From contig NZ_CP016020.1 of assembly GCF_001889165.1 (NCBI RefSeq), positions 904,501-968,500 on the forward strand: a DNA stretch of 64,000 bases, in the 5' to 3' direction. Below are positions 44,380 to 52,770 of this stretch, piece after piece. The notes under the pieces were generated by a model. That model worked only from the letters and a program-made list of their open reading frames with translations. It ran no database searches and had not been told where the DNA came from. This stretch comes from Bacillus weihaiensis (GTDB taxonomy: Bacteria; Bacillota; Bacilli; Bacillales; Bacillaceae). The translations under genes were made by a program, and so were the position numbers. Each line of letters starts with the position of its first letter. The stretch's first letter is position 1.

Positions 44380-45171
44380 TTGGAACATGTATTAGGTAGT
44401 GAGTGGAAAATAACCCCTGCAGGTGGAGCGACGGGTGATGCTTATTTTGCAACGAAAGATGGGCAGGAGCTTTTTTTAAAGCGTAACAGTTCGCCTTTTT
44501 TAGCTGTGCTCTCGGCAGAAGGGATAGTACCGAAGCTTATATGGACTAAGAGGATGGAGAACGGGGATGTTATTACAGCTCAGCATCGCTTAGTTGGTCG
44601 CGAATTAAAGCCAAGGGACATGAATGGTCAACATGTAGCTGAGTTACTTAGAAAAATCCACCGTTCAAAAGAGCTATTGGACATGCTAAAGCGATTAGGA
44701 AAGCAACCGCTCACTCCTAACTCCATCATTGAAGATATAAAGCAAGCAGTTGTGTTTGAAAAAATTAATGTGCCTCAAATTAACCAAGCCATTGACTTAT
44801 TGATTAAGCAACTACCAGAAGTTCAATGTAATGAACAGGTTGTTTGTCATTGTGACGTAAACCATAATAATTGGTTGCTTTCAAAAGATGATCAACTGTA
44901 TTTAATTGACTGGGATGGAGCAATGATTGCTGATCCTGCCATTGATATAGGTATTTTGTTATATTGGTATATTGAAGAAGCAGATTGGGAATCATGGCTT
45001 GATAATTATGGACTAGAGCTTAACCATCATTTACATACTAGAATTTATTGGTATGTTCTATTACAGGCTTTAACCTCTTATTTATGGTATCACGCGAAAG
45101 AGAACCAAAAAGAAATGAACAATTGGCTTGAACATATTGCCATTATGCTCGAGAAAATTTGTCATGATTAA
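44380..45171 (+). CDS. ytmP: Aminoglycoside-phosphotransferase-fold kinase YtmP
   Basis: The 263-residue protein kinase-like fold has the nucleotide-binding AGGATGDAYFAT near residue 13 and the ATP lysine in ELFLKRNSSPF near 33. The catalytic loop is VVCHCDVNHNNWLL near 153 (D and N) and the metal-binding motif YLIDWDGAMIADPAID near 175. Family members phosphorylate small molecules such as aminoglycosides, choline or thiamine; the YtmP substrate is unknown. I choose the TTG at 44380 (EHVLGSEWKI) because GAAGGTG stands 7 bases before it; a TTG at 44359 is also possible. It is convergent with ytzH. Confidence 0.85.
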   Translation: MEHVLGSEWKITPAGGATGDAYFATKDGQELFLKRNSSPFLAVLSAEGIVPKLIWTKRMENGDVITAQHRLVGRELKPRDMNGQHVAELLRKIHRSKELLDMLKRLGKQPLTPNSIIEDIKQAVVFEKINVPQINQAIDLLIKQLPEVQCNEQVVCHCDVNHNNWLLSKDDQLYLIDWDGAMIADPAIDIGILLYWYIEEADWESWLDNYGLELNHHLHTRIYWYVLLQALTSYLWYHAKENQKEMNNWLEHIAIMLEKICHD

Positions 45172-45449
45172 CTGAATGTGTTGATTTCGTCTATCCAATT
45201 CGTTAATTGGTGTTGATGAGCTTGAATATGTTCATTTAATTCTTTTGTGTTTACTCCTGCTTGACTATAAGAATAAACATTCTGCAGAACATCTTTTATG
45301 TTTTGGTTTGCTTGATCATTCATCATTAACGATTTTATCACACGTTCAAGCTGTTCACATTCGGCTACAGTCCCACAGCAGTCGGCTTGGTGCTCTGTTA
45401 GGATGTCTTTGAGTAAATTAAGCTGGTCTTGGTATTGTATAGGCAACAA
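45168..45449 (-). CDS. ytzH: YtzH-like protein
   Basis: The 93-residue helical protein starts MLPIQYQDQLNLLKDILTEH and has a Cys-Cys pair (DCCGTVAECEQLERV) near residue 25. It resembles B. subtilis YtzH, also encoded between ytmP and trmB. Its function is unknown; the conserved cysteines could bind metal or form disulfides. The 3' end overlaps ytmP by 4 bp on the opposite strand. AGGAGTG precedes the start. Confidence 0.8.
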   Translation of the reverse strand: MLPIQYQDQLNLLKDILTEHQADCCGTVAECEQLERVIKSLMMNDQANQNIKDVLQNVYSYSQAGVNTKELNEHIQAHQHQLTNWIDEINTFS

Positions 45450-45537
45450 TAAACACTCCTTTTTATACGCATCTACTTATAATGTGTGATGAAGTAATCA
45501 GATTTATACAAACCTAGTCATGGATTTAAAGTAGCGA

Positions 45538-45584
45538 AGGCACTTTTATCTGAAATTACACGATGTAATTCGGAGTAAAGGTGT
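45538..45584 (+). other. Imperfect long hairpin upstream of trmB
   Basis: GCACTTTTATCTGAAATTACA and TGTAATTCGGAGTAAAGGTGT (positions 45541-45561 and 45565-45585) pair with several mismatches around a 3-base loop, followed by T-rich sequence. It may be a terminator for leftward or rightward transcripts or an attenuator of trmB. Confidence 0.45.
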
Positions 45585-45726
45585 CTTATTTTTCATCTAA
45601 ATGGAGAAGGGCTGAAGCCTCGATAGATTCCAGTTTAGGATAACGACAATCTTTTTAATTTATCTTGCGAACATGTATGAATCATGGTATGTTTTTAAAC
45701 GAAATTTAATTAATAGAGGTGTCTTC

Positions 45727-46377
45727 ATGCGTTTACGTCATAAACCTTGGGCAAGTGATTTTATTGCTGAACATTCTCAATATGCTATTAGTAATCCTGA
45801 AGAGTATAAAGGGAAGTGGAATGAAGTATTTGGAAATCAAAACCCCATTCATATTGAAGTTGGAACAGGTAAAGGTCAATTTTTAGCTGGTATGGCTCAA
45901 CAAAATCCGGATATAAATTATTTAGGCATTGAGCTTTTTGATAGTGTGATAGTAGCCGCTATTCAAAAGGCAGTGGATTTAGAGCTGCCTAATTTTAAAC
46001 TGTTAAATGTAAATGCAAATGATTTAACAAACTATTTCGATCATAATGAAATAGAAAGAGTATATTTGAATTTTTCAGACCCTTGGCCAAAAGTGAGACA
46101 TGCCAAAAGACGTTTAACATATAAAAGCTTTTTATCATTATATGAAACCATCTTAGTTAAAGGTGGAGAAATCCATTTTAAAACAGATAATCAAGGGCTA
46201 TTTGAATATTCCTTAATTAGTTTCTCTGAATATGGGCTACAATTAAAGTTCTTGAGTCTTGATCTTCATGCTAGTAATTATGAAGGAAATATAATGACAG
46301 AATATGAAGAGAAATTTTCAGGTAAAGGGCAACGAATTTATAGAGTTGAAGCCAAGTATATGAATGAAGAGAAATAG
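45727..46377 (+). CDS. trmB: tRNA (guanine-N7)-methyltransferase TrmB
   Basis: The 216-residue enzyme has the SAM motif [16 protein letters not shown] near residue 43, [15 protein letters not shown] near 68, and the TrmB-specific [18 protein letters not shown] near 112-129, whose Asp and Lys/Arg bind tRNA. It makes m7G46 in tRNA. The ATG at 45727 follows AATAGAGGTGTCTTC and gives the usual length (the frame is open 18 codons upstream). A full palindromic element follows 7 bp after the stop. Confidence 0.95.
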   Translation: MRLRHKPWASDFIAEHSQYAISNPEEYKGKWNEVFGNQNPIHIEVGTGKGQFLAGMAQQNPDINYLGIELFDSVIVAAIQKAVDLELPNFKLLNVNANDLTNYFDHNEIERVYLNFSDPWPKVRHAKRRLTYKSFLSLYETILVKGGEIHFKTDNQGLFEYSLISFSEYGLQLKFLSLDLHASNYEGNIMTEYEEKFSGKGQRIYRVEAKYMNEEK

Positions 46378-46384
46378 TGGAAGT

Positions 46385-46506
46385 AGAGGCTGGGACAGAA
46401 GTGCCTGGCACCTTATCGTAACGACTATATGTACGCACTGATTTATCTAGTGCATACAATAGATTGTATCGGAGGGTGCCTGGCTCTTTGTTTTGTCCCA
46501 GCCTCT
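46385..46506. repeat. Palindromic intergenic element, family 1, copy 3 (122 bp, inverted)
   Basis: Outer arms AGAGGCTGGGACA and TGTCCCAGCCTCT pair perfectly over 13 bp. Inside are GTGCCTGGCACC and GGGTGCCTGGCTC, with the small hairpins of the centre, in opposite orientation to copies 1 and 4. Nearly identical to copy 4 apart from single-base changes. It lies directly after trmB and would give a strong hairpin on its transcript. Confidence 0.92.
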
Positions 46507-46556
46507 TTTATGTGTAGGAAACGTTAACATGCATCGTTTTTGGATAAGCTCTTCGA

Positions 46557-46580
46557 GATGCAGCTACAGTGTCTAGCCCC
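46557..46580. repeat. Fragment of a Bacillus-type dispersed repeat (family 3)
   Basis: GATGCAGCTACAGTGTCTAGCCCC resembles the AGCTCCAGCGCCTAGCCCC core, which I remember as a common intergenic repeat of Bacillus. Given here as positions 46557-46580; the match is partial. Confidence 0.35.
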
Positions 46581-46663
46581 ATGTGCATGCTTAGTGAATG
46601 GAAGTACGTTCATTTTTCATCTTCATAAATGATTGTGGTAAGATAGGGGTGGGAGGGATGAAA

Positions 46664-47521
46664 ATGGAAACATTGGAAATAGGTCAAATAAAGATAACAT
46701 GGTTAAACGGGGGAGTAACCTATCTTGATGGTGGTGCAATGTTTGGTGTTGTCCCAAAGCCACTATGGTCTAAACGCTATCCTGTGAACGAGAAAAATCA
46801 GATAGAGCTAAGAACTGATCCTTTACTTATCCAGAAGGATGGAATTAATGTTTTAGTGGAGGCAGGGATTGGCAAAGGTAAATTAAGCGAGAAACAATTG
46901 AGAAACTATGGAGTAAAAGAAGAGTCTAAAGTCGAAGAATCATTACAAACTCTTGGTTTAACACCTGAAGATATTGACTATATCCTTATGACACATATGC
47001 ATTTTGATCATGCCTGTGGGTTAACGAAATGGAATGAAGAGCAAGAATTAGTTTCGGTTTTTCCCCATGCAAAAATCCTGACATCCTCTATTGAATGGAA
47101 TGAAATGAGACATCCAAATATTCGATCGAAAAATACATATTGGAAAGAAAATTGGGAAGCTATTGTCCATCAAGTTGAAACCTTTGAAAAATCCTTCTCA
47201 CTAGTAGCTGGGATTGAGATGCACCACACGGGTGGTCATAGTGATGGTCACAGTATTATTGTCTTAAAAGATCAAGGAGAAGTACTCATTCATATGGCAG
47301 ATTTAATGCCAACACATGCACATAAAAACCCTTTATGGGTTCTAGCTTATGATGATTATCCAATGACATCAATTGATCGTAAAAGCAATTGGTTAGAGTT
47401 CGGAGAAAGGCAAAATGCTTGGTATTCCTTTTATCATGATGCATTTTATCGAGCAGTGAAATGGAATTCTACAGGGGAAATAATCGATGAAATAAAAAGA
47501 CAAAGAACTACATCTAATTAG
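46664..47521 (+). CDS. ytnP: Metallo-beta-lactamase-fold lactonase YtnP
   Basis: The 285-residue protein has the metal-binding [10 protein letters not shown] near residue 102, a histidine in [11 protein letters not shown] near 187-196, and Asp in [11 protein letters not shown] near 217, the AHL-lactonase pattern HxHxDH...H...D. B. subtilis YtnP degrades quorum signals, including inhibiting streptomycin production in Streptomyces. The ATG 46664 (METLEIGQI) is 7 bases from GGAGGG, while the ATG 6 bases earlier is too close. The protein is cytoplasmic, with no signal peptide. Confidence 0.9.
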   Translation: METLEIGQIKITWLNGGVTYLDGGAMFGVVPKPLWSKRYPVNEKNQIELRTDPLLIQKDGINVLVEAGIGKGKLSEKQLRNYGVKEESKVEESLQTLGLTPEDIDYILMTHMHFDHACGLTKWNEEQELVSVFPHAKILTSSIEWNEMRHPNIRSKNTYWKENWEAIVHQVETFEKSFSLVAGIEMHHTGGHSDGHSIIVLKDQGEVLIHMADLMPTHAHKNPLWVLAYDDYPMTSIDRKSNWLEFGERQNAWYSFYHDAFYRAVKWNSTGEIIDEIKRQRTTSN

Positions 47522-47581
47522 AGCTTAGCATCTCGTTAATTTAGTAAAAATAGCTGTGATCGTAATCGAGTGAAGGACTAT

Positions 47582-47664
47582 GTCATAAGCGAACACTTCA
47601 ATTGAAGGCAAAGAATGTCTTCTATTGAAGTGTGGACTTATGACTTGATGAGACTGATCAAGTC
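47582..47664. repeat. Double hairpin after ytnP (family 3-like repeat or terminator)
   Basis: GTCATAAG..ACACTTCAAT (47582-47602) pairs with ATTGAAGTGT..CTTATGAC (47624-47644) around an inner GAAG/CTTC stem, giving a long cruciform. A second hairpin, GACTTGAT/ATCAAGTC (47642-47664), overlaps its end and is followed by T-rich sequence. The layout looks like a dispersed Bacillus palindrome with GTCATAAG-type arms, and it can terminate ytnP. Confidence 0.65.
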
Positions 47665-47684
47665 TTCTGTGCTTTTTAATGAAA

Positions 47685-47999
47685 CTAAGATAGTTTCTCT
47701 ACATGAACAATGGTACCTGAGTGAATGTCAATAAAGGCTTCATATTGCTCGAGTACTTCATCAACCGTTCTCGAAACTCCAGCTTTGTATACTTCATAGC
47801 TTACATAGTCATTTGCAAATGTTTCAGGAACAGTGTAAATCCAAGATCCATCAATAGGGCCTTTTTCTTTAAAAGCTTTTTTGACGATTTCTAAGGCTTT
47901 GTCAGAGGGAATCTTTGCTGGTTTCACTTGATTGTTAAGCAAGTATGTACCTGCAATTCCTAAGCTTAAGCCTAATAAGAAATACTTACCTTTCATCAT
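47685..47999 (-). CDS. ytzB: PepSY-domain membrane-anchored protein YtzB
   Basis: The 104-residue protein has an N-terminal hydrophobic segment ([16 protein letters not shown]), acting as signal anchor, and an extracytoplasmic PepSY-like domain with [11 protein letters not shown] near residue 38 and [13 protein letters not shown] at the end. Small PepSY proteins are thought to inhibit proteases or bind ligands near the membrane. The start is the ATG at 47999 after AAAGGGGTGAGC; the next codon is also ATG. Position matches B. subtilis YtzB, divergent from ytoP. Confidence 0.8.
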   Translation of the reverse strand: MMKGKYFLLGLSLGIAGTYLLNNQVKPAKIPSDKALEIVKKAFKEKGPIDGSWIYTVPETFANDYVSYEVYKAGVSRTVDEVLEQYEAFIDIHSGTIVHVEKLS

Positions 48000-48136
48000 G
48001 CTCACCCCTTTTTAGTGGTTACGAATATGTAGATGATTGGAAAATACATATCAATTTTTTTAGCAATACTATTATAACATGTTATGTGAAGGAAGTTAGA
48101 ATAAGAGGTTATAGCCTAAAGAAAAGAGGAGTTTCA

Positions 48137-49210
48137 ATGAATAAAGAAACATTAGAAATGTTTAAAACCTTAACAGAGTTACCAGGCGCTCCAGGAAACG
48201 AACATCAAGTGAGAGCGTATATGAGGAAACAGCTTGAACCTATCTCAGATGAACTAGTCCAAGATCGATTAGGTGGATTATTTGGTGTAAGGCGTGGAAA
48301 AGAAAATGACCCAACCATTATGGTTGCAGGACATATGGACGAGGTAGGTTTTATGGTTACAGCCATAACAGATAATGGCATGCTTCGTTTTCAACCACTA
48401 GGTGGATGGTGGAGTCAGGTCATGTTAGCTCAAAGAGTGCAAATTATTACAGATCAAGGTCCTGTAATTGGTGTAATTGGGTCTATTCCGCCACATCTAT
48501 TGAGTGAAGGACAGCGATCTAAGCCAATGGATATGAAAAATATGTTAATTGATATAGGGGCAGATGATAAAGAAGACGCTAAAAGAATTGGCATTAAACC
48601 TGGTCAACAAATTGTACCGGTTAGTGAATTTACCCAACTTGCAAATGAAAAGAAAATCTTAGCGAAAGCATGGGATAATCGTTATGGCTGTGGTTTAGCA
48701 ATTGAGTTATTAAAGGAATTAAAGGATGAGACGTTACCACATACACTATATTCAGGGGCAACTGTACAGGAAGAAGTAGGATTACGTGGTGCGCAAACGG
48801 CAGCAAATATGATTAAGCCAGACCTGTTCTTTGCTTTAGATGCAGGACCAGCAAATGATATGAGCGGAGATAAAAAGGAATTCGGTCATTTAGGTAAAGG
48901 GGCTGTTCTGCGAATCTTGGATCGTTCGATGGTTACTCATAGAGGAATGAGAGAATTTGTACTAGATATGGCAGAAACTCATTCAATTCCTTACCAGTAC
49001 TTTGTGTCACAAGGTGGAACAGATGCAGGAAGAGTTCATGTTTCAAATCAAGGTGTTCCTTCTATTGTAATTGGCGTATGCTCACGCTATATTCATACTT
49101 CTGGCTCTATCATGCATGTGGATGACTATGCCGCTGCAAAAGAGCTATTAGTAAGATTAGTTAAAGCATGTGATTCAACAACTGTCAAAACAATTAAAGA
49201 ACATTCTTAA
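48137..49210 (+). CDS. ytoP: M42-family aminopeptidase YtoP
   Basis: The 357-residue metallopeptidase has the M42 metal ligands: His in [12 protein letters not shown] near residue 66, Asp in [15 protein letters not shown] near 180, the catalytic glutamates in [16 protein letters not shown] near 213, Asp in [10 protein letters not shown] near 236, and His near the end ([12 protein letters not shown]). M42 peptidases form large tetrahedral assemblies that trim peptides (PepA/FrvX/TET-like). The ATG at 48137 follows AAAAGAGGAGTTTCA. The DUF84 gene follows 22 bp downstream in the same operon. Confidence 0.92.
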   Translation: MNKETLEMFKTLTELPGAPGNEHQVRAYMRKQLEPISDELVQDRLGGLFGVRRGKENDPTIMVAGHMDEVGFMVTAITDNGMLRFQPLGGWWSQVMLAQRVQIITDQGPVIGVIGSIPPHLLSEGQRSKPMDMKNMLIDIGADDKEDAKRIGIKPGQQIVPVSEFTQLANEKKILAKAWDNRYGCGLAIELLKELKDETLPHTLYSGATVQEEVGLRGAQTAANMIKPDLFFALDAGPANDMSGDKKEFGHLGKGAVLRILDRSMVTHRGMREFVLDMAETHSIPYQYFVSQGGTDAGRVHVSNQGVPSIVIGVCSRYIHTSGSIMHVDDYAAAKELLVRLVKACDSTTVKTIKEHS

Positions 49211-49232
49211 TTGGAGAATAGGAGAGAAGAAA

Positions 49233-49754
49233 TTGATTATCGCAATTGGAACCGAAAATCCGACAAAGGTTAATGCTGTTAAGGCGGCCCTGGCTCCTTA
49301 TCTTGAAGCATCATTTGTTCAGGCCGACGTTTCTTCAGATGTATCAGATCAGCCTAAAAGTGATGATGAAACGTTAACAGGTGCTATTAATCGTGCGAAA
49401 AATGTTCTTTATCATAGTAAAGCGGATCTAGGTATCGGATTAGAAGGTGGGCTGATTAAAACCAATTCTGGATACTTCTTATGTAATTGGGGAGCATTGG
49501 TTGATGAAAATCTAAAACCAATTGTTGCTGGTGGAGCCCGAATCGTGATTCCAGATGAAATCGGTGAACGTGTATTTAAGGGTCAGGAATTAGGGGTTGT
49601 CATGGATGATTATGTGAAAAAGCATAATGTTCGTCAAAATGAAGGAGCTATCGGAATATTTACGAATGGTCTAGTGGATCGAACAAAGATGTTTACAGAG
49701 CTTTCTACTCTTCTAATAGGCCAATATTTATATCAGCAACAAGTAGATAAATAG
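49233..49754 (+). CDS. DUF84 inosine/xanthosine triphosphatase (YjjX-like)
   Basis: The 173-residue protein starts MIIAIGTENPTKVNAVKAAL, the nucleotide-binding opening of the DUF84/YjjX NTPase family. It continues with SDDETLTGAINRAKNVL near residue 46 and GIGLEGGL near 68, with the conserved Asp/Glu. It hydrolyses non-canonical ITP or XTP to diphosphate-free products, cleaning the nucleotide pool. The TTG at 49233 follows AATAGGAGAGAAGAAA; an ORF start 63 bp upstream overlaps ytoP. A palindromic element comes 15 bp after its stop. Confidence 0.85.
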   Translation: MIIAIGTENPTKVNAVKAALAPYLEASFVQADVSSDVSDQPKSDDETLTGAINRAKNVLYHSKADLGIGLEGGLIKTNSGYFLCNWGALVDENLKPIVAGGARIVIPDEIGERVFKGQELGVVMDDYVKKHNVRQNEGAIGIFTNGLVDRTKMFTELSTLLIGQYLYQQQVDK

Positions 49755-49769
49755 TTAAATAAGCAATGA

Positions 49770-49891
49770 AGAGGCTGGGACAAAACAAAGAGCCAGGCAC
49801 CCTCCGATACAATCTATTGTGTGCACTAGATAAATCAGTGCGTACATATAGTCGTTACGATAAGGTGCCAGGCACTTCTGTCCCAGCCTCT
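49770..49891. repeat. Palindromic intergenic element, family 1, copy 4 (122 bp)
   Basis: Outer arms AGAGGCTGGGACA and TGTCCCAGCCTCT pair without mismatch; GGCACC (49796-49801) pairs with GGTGCC (49864-49869). The centre holds three small hairpins in a row: ACAA-TCTA-TTGT (49809-49820), GCACT-N9-AGTGC (49823-49841), and CGTA/TACG (49841-49859). The result is a cloverleaf-like fold. It lies between the DUF84 gene and ytoQ, which are convergent. Confidence 0.93.
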
Positions 49892-49963
49892 CACATTTTT
49901 CTCTGAACGATTGTACGAAGTTTTAGTTTGGCCGCCAGTCGCCCTAAGCTTTTGTTCATAATC

Positions 49964-50407
49964 TTAGTTTTTTACAAGATATGCTAACACTTCAAGGGCT
50001 TGTTCAACTGTTTCAACAGTAACGTTCGCTTTGTTTGATAGTTCCTTTAATGGATGGTGAAGATTTTCAGGACGAATGAGAATAAGTGGTTTTTGTAAGG
50101 AGATTGCAGCACTCGCATCCATCGCAGTATTCCATTGCTTATATTTCTCTCCAAAAAGGGCTATGACGATATCTGATTTATTCAGTAAGACACTTGTACG
50201 GAAGTTATTAATACTCGAAGCGGCATCATCCTTCAAGATGCTAGTTGGTTGTTCCCCTAGAATGTTTTCTCCAATATCATCAGATGTTTCATGGTGCTCC
50301 ATTGGTCCAACAAAGTAAAAGGGTAATTGACGTTCTTGTGCAATGCTTTTTATTTCATCTCTCCAATTTGAATGTATTTCACCTGCTAAATATACTGTGA
50401 ATTCCAT
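49964..50407 (-). CDS. ytoQ: YtoQ family protein
   Basis: The 147-residue protein begins MEFTVYLAGEIHSNWRDEI and has DIVIALFGEKYKQWNTAMDA near residue 85, matching the YtoQ family (TIGR03646), a relative of nucleoside 2-deoxyribosyltransferase-like folds. Enzymatic activity is not established. The start follows TAGGAGGGATATA. It stands alone between a palindromic element and the lipoprotein gene. Confidence 0.87.
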   Translation of the reverse strand: MEFTVYLAGEIHSNWRDEIKSIAQERQLPFYFVGPMEHHETSDDIGENILGEQPTSILKDDAASSINNFRTSVLLNKSDIVIALFGEKYKQWNTAMDASAAISLQKPLILIRPENLHHPLKELSNKANVTVETVEQALEVLAYLVKN

Positions 50408-50603
50408 TATATCCCTCCTATGGTATTATCCTGTTATCGTACCATAATTTTAGCTAATTTTCTGATGAGAAGTTTTTACTTTTTGTTGTCATAGGAAAAA
50501 CAGAAAAGGTATGATAGAAGAGGTTCTATTTGCCTATTACTTTGTGAATACTATACATAGGTTAATAAAAATAGTGTGTGAATTTGTTTCCGGGGGGATC
50601 CTA

Positions 50604-51113
50604 ATGAAAAAACATGCTCTGATAAATAGTTTTTTTGTTGTATTTCTATTAATGGGCTGCAGTATGTCTATCGAAGAACTATCAAAAACAACAATTAATG
50701 AAGCTGAGCAAGCTTTTAACGAAGAACCTATTGAGCCAAATGAAGAAACAGAACTATTCTCTTTCTATTTACCTAATAAATTTCAAATAGAAGAATCTCA
50801 TGAGTCGAACCTTATCCTAGAAAAAAATAACCAAAGCTATATATTATTTGTAAATCAAAATGAGATGTCTGACAGTAAAGTATCTTTTGAAGCTCTTTCA
50901 GCGCAATATAATGAACCATTTATCTTAGAAAGCTTTGAACAAGATAATAAGTTTGGTTATCTTTTTGTAGATGAGCTTAATGATAAGGAATATGAGGTTA
51001 CAGTAGGTATTGGAGGAACAAAGCTTTCAACAACAGCGAAGCCAAACAATATTTCAGATGATGTTAAGGAAATGATGAATATCGTTTCCTCGGTTGAGCC
51101 TAAAGACAGCTAA
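50604..51113 (+). CDS. Putative lipoprotein of unknown function
   Basis: The 169-residue precursor has a lipoprotein signal peptide: basic MKKHA, a hydrophobic core (SFFVVFLL) and the lipobox LMGCS, with the modified cysteine near residue 19. The mature part is acidic and soluble (EEPIEPNEETELFSFYLPNK), with no recognised domain. The ATG at 50604 follows CCGGGGGGATCCTA. The frame is open earlier, but that N-terminus lacks a ribosome site. The gene precedes ytpP by about 100 bp. Confidence 0.8.
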   Translation: MKKHALINSFFVVFLLMGCSMSIEELSKTTINEAEQAFNEEPIEPNEETELFSFYLPNKFQIEESHESNLILEKNNQSYILFVNQNEMSDSKVSFEALSAQYNEPFILESFEQDNKFGYLFVDELNDKEYEVTVGIGGTKLSTTAKPNNISDDVKEMMNIVSSVEPKDS

Positions 51114-51215
51114 TTACAATACATGCATGAGGTGCCTGAGTGGAAACTCCTTAAGTAATCGTATAAACTAGGGAATGAAATGAGAAGTGAGGAAGAAACG
51201 ATTGGAGGCATAAAA

Positions 51216-51530
51216 ATGAAAGTATTACAATCAATGGAAGAATATAATACACTTATTAATCAAGACCATATTATGCTTATGTTTTCTGCAGACTGGTGTC
51301 CAGACTGCCGTGTTATTGAACCTATTTTACCTGAACTTGAACAGGAAAATTCACAATACACGTTCTACTATGTCGATCGGGACAAATTTATTGATCTTTG
51401 CCAAGAGCTAAATGTGTTTGGTATACCAAGTTTTGTTGCTTTTCATAAAGGTGAAGAAGTTGGCCGATTTGTTAGTAAGGATCGCAAAACAAAAGAGCAA
51501 ATAGAAGATTTCATTCAATCAATCGGCTAG
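51216..51530 (+). CDS. ytpP: Thioredoxin-like protein YtpP
   Basis: The 104-residue thioredoxin fold has the redox motif [14 protein letters not shown] near residue 24 (WCPDC) and the cis-proline in FGIPSFVAF near 70. It probably reduces protein disulfides or bacillithiol mixed disulfides. The ATG at 51216 follows TTGGAGGCATAAAA. A terminator lies just after it, and ytpQ follows as a separate unit. Confidence 0.9.
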   Translation: MKVLQSMEEYNTLINQDHIMLMFSADWCPDCRVIEPILPELEQENSQYTFYYVDRDKFIDLCQELNVFGIPSFVAFHKGEEVGRFVSKDRKTKEQIEDFIQSIG

Positions 51531-51540
51531 ATAAGTAGTA

Positions 51541-51573
51541 AAGAGCGCCATTACATAGGCGCTCTTGTTTTTC
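51541..51573 (+). terminator. Terminator of ytpP
   Basis: AAGAGCGCC (51541-51549) and GGCGCTCTT (51558-51566) with an 8-base loop and a following T-run. Confidence 0.9.
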
Positions 51574-51638
51574 TTAATGATACAAGGCTTAGTTTAAGAA
51601 AAGAGTCTTATATACAACTGAAAGGAGGAAATCGACAT

Positions 51639-52442
51639 ATGAAGTTAACTTCTAGAAAATTAGTAGAACTGTTAAAAGAGAGAATTGGAAATAAAGAGTG
51701 GGAGTACGTATTTGACCGAGAAAAGGATACTTTACGTATTGAGAACCCTTCAAATAATAAAGGGGTAACATTGTCACTGCCACCCATTATTGCAAAATGG
51801 GAAACCTCTAAAGAGAAAGCATTGGAAGAGGTAGTCTATTATGTAACAGAAGCATTAACTGTCATGAGTGAAACACAAGAATTAACCGGGAAAGAAAAAT
51901 CTGTCTTTCCAGTCATTCGATCAACCTCATTCCCAATTGAAAGCAATGAGGGAGTTAAACTATGTTATAGTGACCACACGGCAGAAACTAGAGTTTACTA
52001 CGCTCTAGATTTAGGGAACACTTATCGATTAATAGATGAAAAGATGATGCAAAAAGAGGGCTGGACAGTTGATCAGTTAAAAGAAATTGCTTCGTTTAAC
52101 GTAAGATCATTACAGTCTGTTGTAAAAGAGGATGTTGTTGCAGGTAATATCTTTTACTTTTTCTCAGCTAAAGATGGATATGATGCGAGTCGTATCTTAA
52201 ATGAAAGTATTCTTCAAACATATAAAGAAAAAATTGAAGGGCAAATGGCTGTTGCTGTACCTCACCAGGATGTATTCATTATCGTGGACGTGAGAAATGA
52301 AACAGGCTTTGATATCCTAGCACAATTAACAATGAGCTTCTTTGCGAGTGGTACAATTCCTATCACTGCCTTATCCTTCTTATATGAAAATAAGAAATTA
52401 GAACCGGTCTTTATACTAGGTAAAAATAAACCAAAAGCATGA
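51639..52442 (+). CDS. ytpQ: DUF1444 family protein YtpQ
   Basis: The 267-residue soluble protein starts [17 protein letters not shown] and has the DUF1444 features [12 protein letters not shown] near residue 85 and [14 protein letters not shown] near 122. Its function is unknown. B. subtilis places it between ytpP and ytpR. The start follows AAAGGAGGAAATCGACAT. A short hairpin with a T-run (52444-52472) follows directly. Confidence 0.87.
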   Translation: MKLTSRKLVELLKERIGNKEWEYVFDREKDTLRIENPSNNKGVTLSLPPIIAKWETSKEKALEEVVYYVTEALTVMSETQELTGKEKSVFPVIRSTSFPIESNEGVKLCYSDHTAETRVYYALDLGNTYRLIDEKMMQKEGWTVDQLKEIASFNVRSLQSVVKEDVVAGNIFYFFSAKDGYDASRILNESILQTYKEKIEGQMAVAVPHQDVFIIVDVRNETGFDILAQLTMSFFASGTIPITALSFLYENKKLEPVFILGKNKPKA

Positions 52443-52443
52443 A

Positions 52444-52472
52444 AGTAGCTAGCCTCTTAGCTACTCTTTTTT
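52444..52472 (+). terminator. Terminator of ytpQ
   Basis: AGTAGCTA and TAGCTACT form a stem with an 8-base region between, followed by eight T residues. Confidence 0.78.
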
Positions 52473-52770
52473 TTACTAAACTTATAAGTTTGGGTGATTT
52501 ATTTCATTTGGGACACCATTGATTTAGGTTTTCCATTAGTAGGGTAAATGGTCTGAACATTAGGAGAAGAAAACTTAGGGCTACCGTCATGTTCTTTTTC
52601 AAAAAGCGTAGGAGAACTAATGAAAGGCTACATAATAATGACCTCTCGTTAATATGATTATAATTTCATATCTACAAAACACGACAATTATTGATACAAT
52701 AGTAAAAGGTAGGAATATGTTACATATTCCAATGAAAAGCCGTCTTTAACAATGTTGAAAGAGTGATAAA
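52473..52770. other. Gap between ytpQ and sftA; no ytpR
   Basis: In the B. subtilis order as I remember it, a ytpR gene (tRNA-binding domain, about 200 codons) lies here. This stretch has stops in every frame and no trace of such a protein. A sigma-A-like promoter for sftA could lie near 52650-52700 but cannot be chosen with confidence. Confidence 0.5.
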
